A stretch of 64,000 bases of DNA from Epithemia pelagica. Lineage: Eukaryota; Bacillariophyta; Bacillariophyceae; Surirellales; Surirellaceae. Under the pieces are notes generated by a model, which did no database searches, had not been told where the DNA came from, and saw only the letters and a list, made by a program, of their open reading frames with translations. The stretch spans positions 1,488,001-1,552,000 of the forward strand of contig OX337228.1 in assembly GCA_946965045.2 (NCBI GenBank), in the 5' to 3' direction. Position 1 is the first letter of the stretch. Every line of letters starts with the position of its first letter. The position numbers and the translations under genes are program-made. This document shows positions 31,227-41,800 of this stretch, piece by piece.

Positions 31227-34200
31227 CTCCCCACAACTCGTCGTTTCAGCCTTGTCATCATTGGATTTGTTGAGGTCTTGAACTTCTCCTTTCCAAAACA
31301 ACAATGGCTTGAGCATGGGCCAGATAGATACGAAATCCCAATGTTTGCTAAGGATATCGGCGGGGTTGGTCTTTCCATCTTTCCAGTAGAATGCAACATA
31401 CTTTGCTGCGATGGCTTCACGAACTCGGTGGTATGACAGAAGATGGTGTCTCTTGGATAGTATGGAATGAGGAACGGTTGCATTGAGCACAACAGATCTG
31501 TTATCTCCGTACATGTAACTTCGCTCTCGGATAGGTACTCCAAGGTAGCGGAGAGAATGTCGTAATTCTGTAATCTGATCTATTGCTGTCCTTGCAGCCA
31601 CGAACTCGGATCCATAGGTAGCAGTTTCCACTGTGCTCTGTCTCTTGCTGTACCAGTCAATAGGTGTTCCGTTCAACAAATGTAGAACAGCAGTGACGGA
31701 TTTACCAGTGACTATGTCATGCATGAGATTGGCATCAACATAATGAGTTGTAGTAACATAGCGGCCAAGAGGTGTTGGGCAGTCTTCAGGAATACGTTCA
31801 CTTGCATTCGAATAGACAGTGCGAGTCCAATCAAATTCTTGGGTAGGAAGACTTGAATAATCAGGCTCTCCAATCCTAAATCTGATTGCGCCTTCTGGGA
31901 GATGTGCAAGGTATCCATAGATACGCTTGGCTCTATCAAGATGTCCTTTCCTCGGAGCAGCACGAAAGCGTGATAGCGTCATTGTAGCGGTGAAGACGTC
32001 GAAACGACCAATAGTGATCACCCATTGAAGTTGTCCAATCAGAGTTTGGAAATGGTTAGTGCCTTCTTCATCAAGGAGCTCAGAATCGTCCAATTCAGGA
32101 TGGTCTCCACCAATAAGAGGTGTTTTGGCTTTCTTGGGTTTCTCCTTGAAGATTCGTTCGAAAGTGTCCATCATCTTACCAATGTAGCGTCTTGGATCTG
32201 CTACTAATGTTCCATCAGAATCCTTGGTGTAACAACATCCCAAGTGGAAATCAATAGGTCCATCTCCTTTGAGTTTGAAGTTGTATTTCTCCTTCAGGAT
32301 CTTGCAGATATTCCCAGGATCAGTAGAAATAATGGCTAAGTCATCAACGTATACGGCAATGTATTCGTAACAGTCTTCTCCAGGTGCCTTCCTCATCCAG
32401 ATATCCGGATCTGCTTTGCTTGGTGAAAATCCCATGTCTGTCAAAACATCGAATAAGACATCATGCCAGCGTGCGCCTGATGACTTCAATCCATAAAGTG
32501 CCTTGTATATAATCAGGATGTGACCTTCTAATTCCTTGAATTCAGGTCCTGCGACAATGAAAAGTTTCTCCCCTGTCAAGGCTTCCAGATATGCGTTTCC
32601 AATATCTGCTCCCCATATTTCCAAGTCATTCAAAGTACCCAGGAATAAGGCAATGCGGAGGTTGCGAATGGAAACAACACCTGAATAGATTGTCTCAACA
32701 GGTTCTTTTGTGAGATGTCCATCTGCGACAAGTCTTGCTTTATGTCGTCCATCATGTTTTACGTCAAAGACAAGATGTACACGTATCTTATGATATCCTT
32801 CAGGTGCATTGGATACTTTCCCTTTAATGAAGATGGCTTTCCCAAAATCCTTGAATGTCTTGTAGGACTGGATCTGTGACAATTCTAATTCTGTTGCATC
32901 TTGCCACTTTGTGTTGCCATGTTGTTTATCAAGAGTGACAGCTTCCTCATAATTGCGTGGTACTTGGAATCCAAACTTATACTTGACGGAATGGTGAACT
33001 TGTTTAATCCTTGACTGTTTGGCTGCTCGAATGAGACGTTTGCTTGTTTTGACATAACGTTTCAAATGCTTCCATCCAGGTTCGTTGAGTAAATCATGTT
33101 TCTTTCCATAAATTGCTACAGTGATCGGATCATCATTGGCGATGAGTGATAAAGGTTCATAGGTAGTCTCCCCAGTTTCCCAATCAACAAGCAAATTATA
33201 TTTGCTCCCCTTGTAATCTGGATCAGTTGTGTTCAGTGGGCCTTGATGGGCAATGACGTCCCTGAACCTGAAAAGATTATCTCCAGAGGTTTGAGCTTGG
33301 TTATCTCGTTCGATATACTCCATGAGTTGATTATAGGATATCATCTCATCAACATCAGAATTTGTCTTTCGGTAGATATACTTGACACGTTCTTCCTGTT
33401 TCGTTGCTTCTTCATTAAGATCAATGACTCGTTTGATGACACGTGCACGGTGTCGCTCCCCATTTTCTTCTGTGTCGCATAGGAATGTGCGTCCTATCAT
33501 GTCGTCAAAATCGATCGTGGGCATTGGTTTGGATGGATCTTCACTATCACTGCGAATGAAGACAGTGTCAGCTTGCTTATCATTGTCATCCTTGTCAGAC
33601 GAATCCTCCCCTGAAGGTCGATCCACACGTAGGTTAGGTGTAGTGGATTCAACACGGCGAACGGCAGAACGGTAGATGATCTGGTTATCCTGGGTGAGAA
33701 TCTTCCAAGTAAAAGAATCACCAACGTTGTGAGCAAAACCAACCCAGTGGCCAAGTTTCTCATCAGAAGAAGATGGATATGAACCGGAATTGGGTTCAGC
33801 GGGGTCGACACGATAGTAAACCTCATCCCAGAAAGGAAAGAACAAGAGATGAGTAATGTCGGGTGGGCGTCCGGAGAGAGCCTCAAGAGGAGTGCGACCG
33901 GAGTGGGTGGGGGATGACGTATGGTTCAATAAGTCACAGACATACTCAAGGCAAAGAAGCCAGGTGTTGGCAGGGCAACCAGTGGCATTCATGAGAGCGT
34001 TGGTCATACGTTTAACGGTCTGGTAACGGTTTTCAGCCTTATTCTGGTGTTGATGATAAGGTTCGGATCGATACTCCCCAATAAGCAAAGTGCGAAGAAT
34101 GTCTTTAACCTTGTGAGAGATGAGAGATGAACCACCATCACTGATAAGAGTCTCCATGGCACCACGAAACCGGATGTTGTCCTGAAGAGTATTGACAAAC

Positions 34201-36908
34201 TGTTTGGTTGACTTGATCCCATAGATATCAGTAACCAGAGTATCTCGACCAACAAAGATTTGTGCGACTTTACCGCCATGGTCAACAGCAGGGGTGTCGG
34301 AGAAAACCGAGTCAGTAGCAACGGGTTCATGGCGTCGAGGTATATTAAGGACCGGATTGCGAGCCTTGAAATGTTTCTTGAGGGTGTCGTGGTCAAAAGT
34401 AATGCTACCATTACGTGTAGTGTGCTTGAACGTATCGGCAATAACATCTTCAGATTGCCAACCAAAGAATGGACGGAACTTCTTCCAGTCATACGCTTCC
34501 TGGTAACGACGGTGGACAGAGGCATGAAGTGTAGGATCATTACCTTCTGCGTCAGCATAGATAGAAAAGAAGGGTGCGTCGTCAGGTCCATGATCGTATG
34601 GGAGATCCAAAAGGAGATTGAGGTTACAAACAACACGATCAGTGTACTCCCCATAGTTGTCATATGGATGGTTCGACATACTACCATCAGTCTGGACGTG
34701 TTTCCAATCAGGATCATTGTCAGAGGGTGTGGGAGAATACGAATGGTCCAGAACACCAGGATCCCAGGTGTCGGGTGACGTGAAGATGATCTGAGGTAAG
34801 GTATCCATGTCATCGTCGCTGGGGATACCCAAGGAGTGGATGTAGGCTAACCCATCCTTGATGTGAAGGGGTATGGCACGACCATCAAGTGTAGTGATGC
34901 GTTGTTTACCATCAACTTTAACAGATCGTTCATCAACAGCAAGTCCGAAATGCTCGAATTGACCAGGAGCATGGATAGATAAGCCCTTCCCATAATAAGC
35001 ATATTCATTGAAGATGCCGACAATAGGTCCATCATTGGTCTCAAACTTTGCGGCACATGTGACGACAGGAAGTCCAGTAAGTTCATGGTTATCAATACCC
35101 ACAATAGTGATATGGCGGCCAGTCTTAGAAAGGATGCGCATGTCAGAACCAGCAAGTCCTCCATTAGCACCACGGTCAATCAATTGATTCCCTGGTAAAG
35201 TAGATTTCCTGGAAAACAGATAGCGTGGAACATGTCCTGCTTGTTTATGCATGTTGGCTTTGAAAGTAACCTTCTTGCTCGTCTTGGACTTGGCGTTAGA
35301 AAGAACACTAGTCAGGTCAGTTGCCGGGTGATTGATATCAGTCGTCATGGCTTGGTTGATAAATTGTGTAACCGGATCTGAATCATCTGAATGCTCAGTG
35401 ACTACGCCAGGTGAGTCGTCATCAGATACAACTTGGTTGGGATCAGGATCAGGTTCCGGATCAATGTCGAGGGCATGTGTTTGCACTGTCCTCGGTGTTG
35501 TTGATGAAGGTGCTTGAATCATCTTGTTATATTCAATGATCAACTTGCGATCTTCTTCAGAAAGTTTGAACCATAGGTCACGCGGTAGACTAACCTTGGA
35601 CGAAGAGGATGGAGATTCAGATGTCGCTTTGGTGTTGTGGACATGATACTCCATATCATCTTGTGAGGTTATGTCAGCATCTGTATCTTGGCCATATAGT
35701 GATTCATGTTGTTTGACATGTCGACGGCGACTATGAACAGATGACTGGGTTGCTTGATCATGGTCATAAGCTGCGTCTAGAAGGAGACGGAAGTATGATT
35801 GATAGCAAAGGGATTTTGCACCGGATTTGGTGTTCACCACATTATCCAAGATCTTGACTCGGCGGAGATCAGGTACCTTTTCTACAGCTTGCATGAGGAA
35901 GGTCATCCTGGTATGATCAGGGATGCGATCAGACAATGTCACTAAATTGTCTAGCAAACGTAGCTGCTCTTGAAAGTGTAGAAGAAATTGACGTGTTGTT
36001 CCGCGCCATGTGTCGTCAAGACGTAGATTGGAAATGTAGTTGGTTAAGCGGAGGACTTCTCGCTTTGCTAGGTCGGATTCGGTATGCAAAGAGTGTAACT
36101 TCTGCAATACGGCACGCGCATCTTCATCATGTTCATGTTCACGTACATAGGCTCGACCTTGGTCAGTCTGAATGATACGGACAAGAACGGAGTAAAGAAA
36201 TACTTGTTGCTCTTGAAAAAGTTCTTCGGCATACTCATCATCATGGGGTGGTGTGTATTTGAAATTCAGAACGTTGGATAGGCCTTGAGCCTTAGCTGTA
36301 GTCTTGAATACACGCCAGAATGAATCGTAGTATCGTTCATCCTTGAATACCTCATATGCAGTTGCGTCGCGCTTAGTTCCCTTTCTGAATGCTGTAAGGT
36401 CTTGTTGAGATTGGGATGCGGCAGTAACTGTGCTGACAGATTTCACAGATGACGGTGACTTCATTGGCGAGACTGGGACTTGGCTAGGTGGTCCCTTAGA
36501 GAAATCTGTGTTGATCCTCCAAGTGTTGAACTCTTTCCTCGTTAGGTTCATCCAGTCGCTATTGGATAGCTCGTCTTGAATTTCATTGGTCTTGTATGTG
36601 GCCCAATAAGCCAAGAGCTTGATCTGCTGTCTTGTGGGGCCTTGTAGATCATGTGTCTGTTTGTTGACCTTGTATTGTGTCAGTTCCTTCATGGATTCCT
36701 CGGTATTAGTTTGCATATACGAGATAACATGGGTAATGTTCTCAAAACCATGGTATTTCATCCACTTCATTAAGTAGTCAGCCCTTTCTTTGGTAAAAAA
36801 TTGGCAGACAGTAAATATGATGTGGTCGAATAGGTCTGTGTCCGAGACATTGTCTTGGTTATCTTCTCCCTTAGGAGTCGTAGGTGTCTTGGGTGATTGA
36901 GGATCCAT
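31221..36908 (-). CDS. gag-pol: Unit 3: Gag-Pol polyprotein of the nested Copia element
   Basis: 1,895 aa and, in the translations, the same as unit 2: gag-like region, D-R-G-A protease, DDE integrase, Y-V-D-D reverse transcriptase and RNase H. This is the only unit with two full LTRs (c and d), primer site, ORF259, leader and intact polyprotein, so it is the best candidate for an active copy. The leader from 36909 to 37228 contains two copies of an ACAAATTTTCGCCGA motif near 37078-37125. Confidence 0.93.
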   Translation of the reverse strand: MDPQSPKTPTTPKGEDNQDNVSDTDLFDHIIFTVCQFFTKERADYLMKWMKYHGFENITHVISYMQTNTEESMKELTQYKVNKQTHDLQGPTRQQIKLLAYWATYKTNEIQDELSNSDWMNLTRKEFNTWRINTDFSKGPPSQVPVSPMKSPSSVKSVSTVTAASQSQQDLTAFRKGTKRDATAYEVFKDERYYDSFWRVFKTTAKAQGLSNVLNFKYTPPHDDEYAEELFQEQQVFLYSVLVRIIQTDQGRAYVREHEHDEDARAVLQKLHSLHTESDLAKREVLRLTNYISNLRLDDTWRGTTRQFLLHFQEQLRLLDNLVTLSDRIPDHTRMTFLMQAVEKVPDLRRVKILDNVVNTKSGAKSLCYQSYFRLLLDAAYDHDQATQSSVHSRRRHVKQHESLYGQDTDADITSQDDMEYHVHNTKATSESPSSSSKVSLPRDLWFKLSEEDRKLIIEYNKMIQAPSSTTPRTVQTHALDIDPEPDPDPNQVVSDDDSPGVVTEHSDDSDPVTQFINQAMTTDINHPATDLTSVLSNAKSKTSKKVTFKANMHKQAGHVPRYLFSRKSTLPGNQLIDRGANGGLAGSDMRILSKTGRHITIVGIDNHELTGLPVVTCAAKFETNDGPIVGIFNEYAYYGKGLSIHAPGQFEHFGLAVDERSVKVDGKQRITTLDGRAIPLHIKDGLAYIHSLGIPSDDDMDTLPQIIFTSPDTWDPGVLDHSYSPTPSDNDPDWKHVQTDGSMSNHPYDNYGEYTDRVVCNLNLLLDLPYDHGPDDAPFFSIYADAEGNDPTLHASVHRRYQEAYDWKKFRPFFGWQSEDVIADTFKHTTRNGSITFDHDTLKKHFKARNPVLNIPRRHEPVATDSVFSDTPAVDHGGKVAQIFVGRDTLVTDIYGIKSTKQFVNTLQDNIRFRGAMETLISDGGSSLISHKVKDILRTLLIGEYRSEPYHQHQNKAENRYQTVKRMTNALMNATGCPANTWLLCLEYVCDLLNHTSSPTHSGRTPLEALSGRPPDITHLLFFPFWDEVYYRVDPAEPNSGSYPSSSDEKLGHWVGFAHNVGDSFTWKILTQDNQIIYRSAVRRVESTTPNLRVDRPSGEDSSDKDDNDKQADTVFIRSDSEDPSKPMPTIDFDDMIGRTFLCDTEENGERHRARVIKRVIDLNEEATKQEERVKYIYRKTNSDVDEMISYNQLMEYIERDNQAQTSGDNLFRFRDVIAHQGPLNTTDPDYKGSKYNLLVDWETGETTYEPLSLIANDDPITVAIYGKKHDLLNEPGWKHLKRYVKTSKRLIRAAKQSRIKQVHHSVKYKFGFQVPRNYEEAVTLDKQHGNTKWQDATELELSQIQSYKTFKDFGKAIFIKGKVSNAPEGYHKIRVHLVFDVKHDGRHKARLVADGHLTKEPVETIYSGVVSIRNLRIALFLGTLNDLEIWGADIGNAYLEALTGEKLFIVAGPEFKELEGHILIIYKALYGLKSSGARWHDVLFDVLTDMGFSPSKADPDIWMRKAPGEDCYEYIAVYVDDLAIISTDPGNICKILKEKYNFKLKGDGPIDFHLGCCYTKDSDGTLVADPRRYIGKMMDTFERIFKEKPKKAKTPLIGGDHPELDDSELLDEEGTNHFQTLIGQLQWVITIGRFDVFTATMTLSRFRAAPRKGHLDRAKRIYGYLAHLPEGAIRFRIGEPDYSSLPTQEFDWTRTVYSNASERIPEDCPTPLGRYVTTTHYVDANLMHDIVTGKSVTAVLHLLNGTPIDWYSKRQSTVETATYGSEFVAARTAIDQITELRHSLRYLGVPIRERSYMYGDNRSVVLNATVPHSILSKRHHLLSYHRVREAIAAKYVAFYWKDGKTNPADILSKHWDFVSIWPMLKPLLFWKGEVQDLNKSNDDKAETTSCGEC

Positions 36909-37228
36909 GGTGTTATTTGGTTGGTTCGATGTTTATTTAATGTGCGGTGTGATGTGGTTTATTTAATGTGTGATGTGATGTGAACCCGGATGTACCACGT
37001 GTGACACGTATGTACCACGTATGTAATACCCGGATGTGTGTTGTGATGTGCGACTCCTGGAAATTTCCGTTGATTTCGACAAATTTTCGCCGAGTTTCAA
37101 CAAATTTTCGCCGAATTTTCGCGATTTGACGGGAATGTGTGGCGTGTTGTGCGACCAAGGGTACCCGGATGTGCGTTGAGTTTAAGTCTTGGAAAGGTTT
37201 TGAGAGGACGGGAGTTAACTATGAGTAA

Positions 37229-38008
37229 TTAAGCTTCGGTCTCTGAATCCTCACCCTCTTCCGAATGATCAGAGTCGCTTCCAGGCTCAGATGGGGCAGC
37301 ACAAGCAACAGAAGAAGAGGTATCACCTTCAGCCAGGTGGTTCTCGACCTCGGTACGCAAAGGGTAGATAGTTGCACGATGGTCCTCGATGGTATGGACC
37401 TCGTGGATGTAGGCAACGTAGTTATCTAGGCGTACAACGTTAGGAGGCAGAGGGCAAGTCGTCGCGTTCACGACGTAGATGGTATTGCAGTATCCAGTTG
37501 GGCGCTCGAAGGTTAGGAAGCGGAGGTGGACAGTACGGATGGGGTTGCCCGAGAGGGCGGCAAAGATGAGGCGACGCCTCGGAGAGCGGTGAAGTTGGTC
37601 GTTCAGACGGTCAATGTCTTCTTGGTCGACGATGTGGGTCACCGATTGGAACTGGCGTTCGATCTGGGTCTCCCCACGGATGATCTCGGGATCGAAGGTC
37701 GAACAAGTTGGTTGGCGGAAGTACTTGATATGATCAGCAATCAACCGGGTGGTACGACGGGATCGAGAAGGGACGAGCCGACGAGGCGGACTCGGGGGCC
37801 GAAGCAACGGCGCAGGGATCGGAGCGTGAGGCTGGGTTGGAGTCTCGAATGGGTTGCTGTTGGAACTGTCGACGGAGATGTTGACCGATGTGTTGGCTGC
37901 CTTCGGCGTCGGCACCAGTTCCTGCTGCACCAGGGTATCGGGCTGCCCGGGATGCAGGTTGGCTCGATAGATCTGTCGTACAGGAGTGATAATCTCGTTA
38001 GTATCCAT
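37229..38008 (-). CDS. ORF259, accessory ORF upstream of gag-pol in unit 3
   Basis: 259 aa, same strand as gag-pol and starting 36 bp after the LTR, right behind the primer site; about 320 bp separate its stop from the gag-pol ATG. Pro-rich first third (P-I-P-A-P-L-L-R-P-P-S-P-P), an Arg-rich stretch (R-S-R-R-T-T-R-L), a mixed globular-looking core (about 100-210) and a highly acidic Ser/Glu/Asp tail. No domain or zinc finger recognised. Most Copia elements have no ORF here; extra ORFs, where known (Sirevirus env-like), sit after pol. It is repeated, apparently unchanged, in unit 4, so it is a fixed part of the element. Function unknown. Confidence 0.8.
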   Translation of the reverse strand: MDTNEIITPVRQIYRANLHPGQPDTLVQQELVPTPKAANTSVNISVDSSNSNPFETPTQPHAPIPAPLLRPPSPPRRLVPSRSRRTTRLIADHIKYFRQPTCSTFDPEIIRGETQIERQFQSVTHIVDQEDIDRLNDQLHRSPRRRLIFAALSGNPIRTVHLRFLTFERPTGYCNTIYVVNATTCPLPPNVVRLDNYVAYIHEVHTIEDHRATIYPLRTEVENHLAEGDTSSSVACAAPSEPGSDSDHSEEGEDSETEA

Positions 38009-38031
38009 GAAACCACAAGGAAATAAGCTTT

Positions 38032-38044
38032 GAGACTGTTAATC
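38032..38044 (-). promoter_or_regulatory. Primer binding site of unit 3, complementary to a tRNA-Asn anticodon arm
   Basis: On the minus strand GATTAACAGTCTC follows the LTR directly. Its complement contains CUGUUAA, the anticodon loop of tRNA-Asn(GUU) with stem bases on each side. The first base pairs with tRNA position 40, the same register as in the outer element's Met site. Confidence 0.6.
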
Positions 38045-38827
38045 TGTTACAATTCTTTCTGAATCGTAGGGACATTGATGCTCGGTAGAGCAGACAATCA
38101 GGTAGGTCACCAACCGATACAAGCTTCTCAGGGTCAGAGAAGCAAGCAAGTCGAAGTCTATCAGAAGGATAGTCGGGACACAAAAGAGGATGTGATAAAT
38201 GGTGATATTGTTAGATTGTGTGTTGATTACTACGATAGGTCTACGTGAAATGTTCGGTCCTGCCAAGGGTCATGTATCATAGGTTCTTGGCGGCAACAGG
38301 TTTGGAATAGTTGGAGTTGATTCATGTGATGTATATGACATGTATATGTGGGCGGATAACATATACAGGGTCAACAGCTCTTGCTTTGGGTTGGCATAGT
38401 TGTTTTCATGGCGCGCAGCTTGTTGACAATTTGGAGATTGTGGGAATGGAAATATGGTCTCGCGTGATCGTGTGTCGTGCTTGGGATACTTAGACCGTTG
38501 GATCGGATAGATGCCGATAGCGCTCGGATGTCGCTTGGGCGCGCTCGATGATTTCGGGCGCGTACGCTTAGGGCGTTAGTATAATGTCCGAGCAACGGCC
38601 AAATTTATGTCCGTTGTAATACCGCACGACCCAGTTTAGTCTTGAGAGTGAGTTCGTCAATCTATTCTCACTTTTCATGATTTGCGAAGAAATATAGGTC
38701 GATATAGCGCGAAGCTAGGAAACATAGCTCGAAGCTAGAGGGCATGATGCGATAGCACGAGGCTATGTGACATGGGGAATCGATGAGATGTAGAATCTAA
38801 CCACCATAGACGGTGAGAATTCTAACA
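38045..38827 (-). repeat. LTR d, shared by units 3 and 4
   Basis: 783 bp. It differs from the other LTRs at several sites near 38581-38635, a diverged tract that continues into the 3' end of unit 4. Confidence 0.93.
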
Positions 38828-41800
38828 CTCCCCACAACTCGTCGTTTCAGCCTTGTCATCATTGGATTTGTTGAGATCTTGAACTTCTCCTTTCCAAAAC
38901 AACAATGGCTTGAGCATGGGCCAAATAGATACGAAATCCCAATGTTTGCTAAGGATATCGGCAGGGTTGGTCTTTCCATCTTTCCAGTAGAATGCAACAT
39001 ACTTTGCTGCGATGGCTTCACGAACTCGGTGGTATGACAGAAGATGGTGTCTCTTGGATAGTATGGAGTGAGGAACGGTTGCATTGAGCACAACAGATCT
39101 GTTATCTCCGTACAAGTAACTTCGCTCTCGGATAGGTACTCCAAGGTAGCGATATGAACCGGAATTGGGTTCAGCGGGGTCGACACGATAGTAAACCTCA
39201 TCCCAGAAAGGAAAGAACAAGAGATGAGTAATGTCGGGTGGGCGTCCGGAGAGAGCCTCAAGAGGAGTGCGACCGGAGTGGGTGGGGGATGACGTATGGT
39301 TCAATAAGTCACAGACATACTCAAGGCAAAGAAGCCAGGTGTTGGCAGGGCAACCAGTGGCATTCATGAGAGCGTTGGTCATACGTTTAACGGTCTGGTA
39401 ACGGTTTTCAGCCTTATTCTGGTGTTGATGATAAGGTTCGGATCGATACTCCCCAATAAGCAAAGTGCGAAGAATGTCTTTAACCTTGTGAGAGATGAGA
39501 GATGAACCACCATCACTGATAAGAGTCTCCATGGCACCACGAAACCGGATGTTGTCCTGAAGAGTATTGACAAACTGTTTGGTTGACTTGATCCCATAGA
39601 TATCAGTAACCAGAGTATCTCGACCAACAAAGATTTGTGCGACTTTACCGCCATGGTCAACAGCAGGGGTGTCGGAGAAAACCGAGTCAGTAGCAACGGG
39701 TTCATGGCGTCGAGGTATATTAAGGACCGGATTGCGAGCCTTGAAATGTTTCTTGAGGGTGTCGTGGTCAAAAGTAATGCTACCATTACGTGTAGTGTGC
39801 TTGAACGTATCGGCAATAACATCTTCAGATTGCCAACCAAAGAATGGACGGAACTTCTTCCAGTCATACGCTTCCTGGTAACGACGGTGGACAGAGGCAT
39901 GAAGTGTAGGATCATTACCTTCTGCGTCAGCATAGATAGAAAAGAAGGGTGCGTCGTCAGGTCCATGATCGTATGGGAGATCCAAAAGGAGATTGAGGTT
40001 ACAAACAACACGATCAGTGTACTCCCCATAGTTGTCATATGGATGGTTCGACATACTACCATCAGTCTGGACGTGTTTCCAATCAGGATCATTGTCAGAG
40101 GGTGTGGGAGAATACGAATGGTCCAGAACACCAGGATCCCAGGTGTCGGGTGACGTGAAGATGATCTGAGGTAAGGTATCCATGTCATCGTCGCTGGGGA
40201 TACCCAAGGAGTGGATGTAGGCTAACCCATCCTTGATGTGAAGGGGTATGGCACGACCATCAAGTGTAGTGATGCGTTGTTTACCATCAACTTTAACAGA
40301 TCGTTCATCAACAGCAAGTCCGAAATGCTCGAATTGACCAGGAGCATGGATAGATAAGCCCTTCCCATAATAAGCATATTCATTGAAGATGCCGACAATA
40401 GGTCCATCATTGGTCTCAAACTTTGCGGCACATGTGACGACAGGAAGTCCAGTAAGTTCATGGTTATCAATACCCACAATAGTGATATGGCGGCCAGTCT
40501 TAGAAAGGATGCGCATGTCAGAACCAGCAAGTCCTCCATTAGCACCACGGTCAATCAATTGATTCCCTGGTAAAGTAGATTTCCTGGAAAACAGATAGCG
40601 TGGAACATGTCCTGCTTGTTTATGCATGTTGGCTTTGAAAGTAACCTTCTTGCTCGTCTTGGACTTGGCGTTAGAAAGAACACTAGTCAGGTCAGTTGCC
40701 GGGTGATTGATATCAGTCGTCATGGCTTGGTTGATAAATTGTGTAACCGGATCTGAATCATCTGAATGCTCAGTGACTACGCCAGGTGAGTCGTCATCAG
40801 ATACAACTTGGTTGGGATCAGGATCAGGTTCCGGATCAATGTCGAGGGCATGTGTTTGCACTGTCCTCGGTGTTGTTGATGAAGGTGCTTGAATCATCTT
40901 GTTATATTCAATGATCAACTTGCGATCTTCTTCAGAAAGTTTGAACCATAGGTCACGCGGTAGACTAACCTTGGACGAAGAGGATGGAGATTCAGATGTC
41001 GCTTTGGTGTTGTGGACATGATACTCCATATCATCTTGTGAGGTTATGTCAGCATCTGTATCTTGGCCATATAGTGATTCATGTTGTTTGACATGTCGAC
41101 GGCGACTATGAACAGATGACTGGGTTGCTTGATCATGGTCATAAGCTGCGTCTAGAAGGAGACGGAAGTATGATTGATAGCAAAGGGATTTTGCACCGGA
41201 TTTGGTGTTCACCACATTATCCAAGATCTTGACTCGGCGGAGATCAGGTACCTTTTCTACAGCTTGCATGAGGAAGGTCATCCTGGTATGATCAGGGATG
41301 CGATCAGACAATGTCACTAAATTGTCTAGCAAACGTAGCTGCTCTTGAAAGTGTAGAAGAAATTGACGTGTTGTTCCGCGCCATGTGTCGTCAAGACGTA
41401 GATTGGAAATGTAGTTGGTTAAGCGGAGGACTTCTCGCTTTGCTAGGTCGGATTCGGTATGCAAAGAGTGTAACTTCTGCAATACGGCACGCGCATCTTC
41501 ATCATGTTCATGTTCACGTACATAGGCTCGACCTTGGTCAGTCTGAATGATACGGACAAGAACGGAGTAAAGAAATACTTGTTGCTCTTGAAAAAGTTCT
41601 TCGGCATACTCATCATCATGGGGTGGTGTGTATTTGAAATTCAGAACGTTGGATAGGCCTTGAGCCTTAGCTGTAGTCTTGAATACACGCCAGAATGAAT
41701 CGTAGTATCGTTCATCCTTGAATACCTCATATGCAGTTGCGTCGCGCTTAGTTCCCTTTCTGAATGCTGTAAGGTCTTGTTGAGATTGGGATGCGGCAGT

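Noticed and set aside
37526-38026. 166-aa plus frame opposite ORF259
   Set aside because: Shadow of ORF259; no start context or motif of its own.
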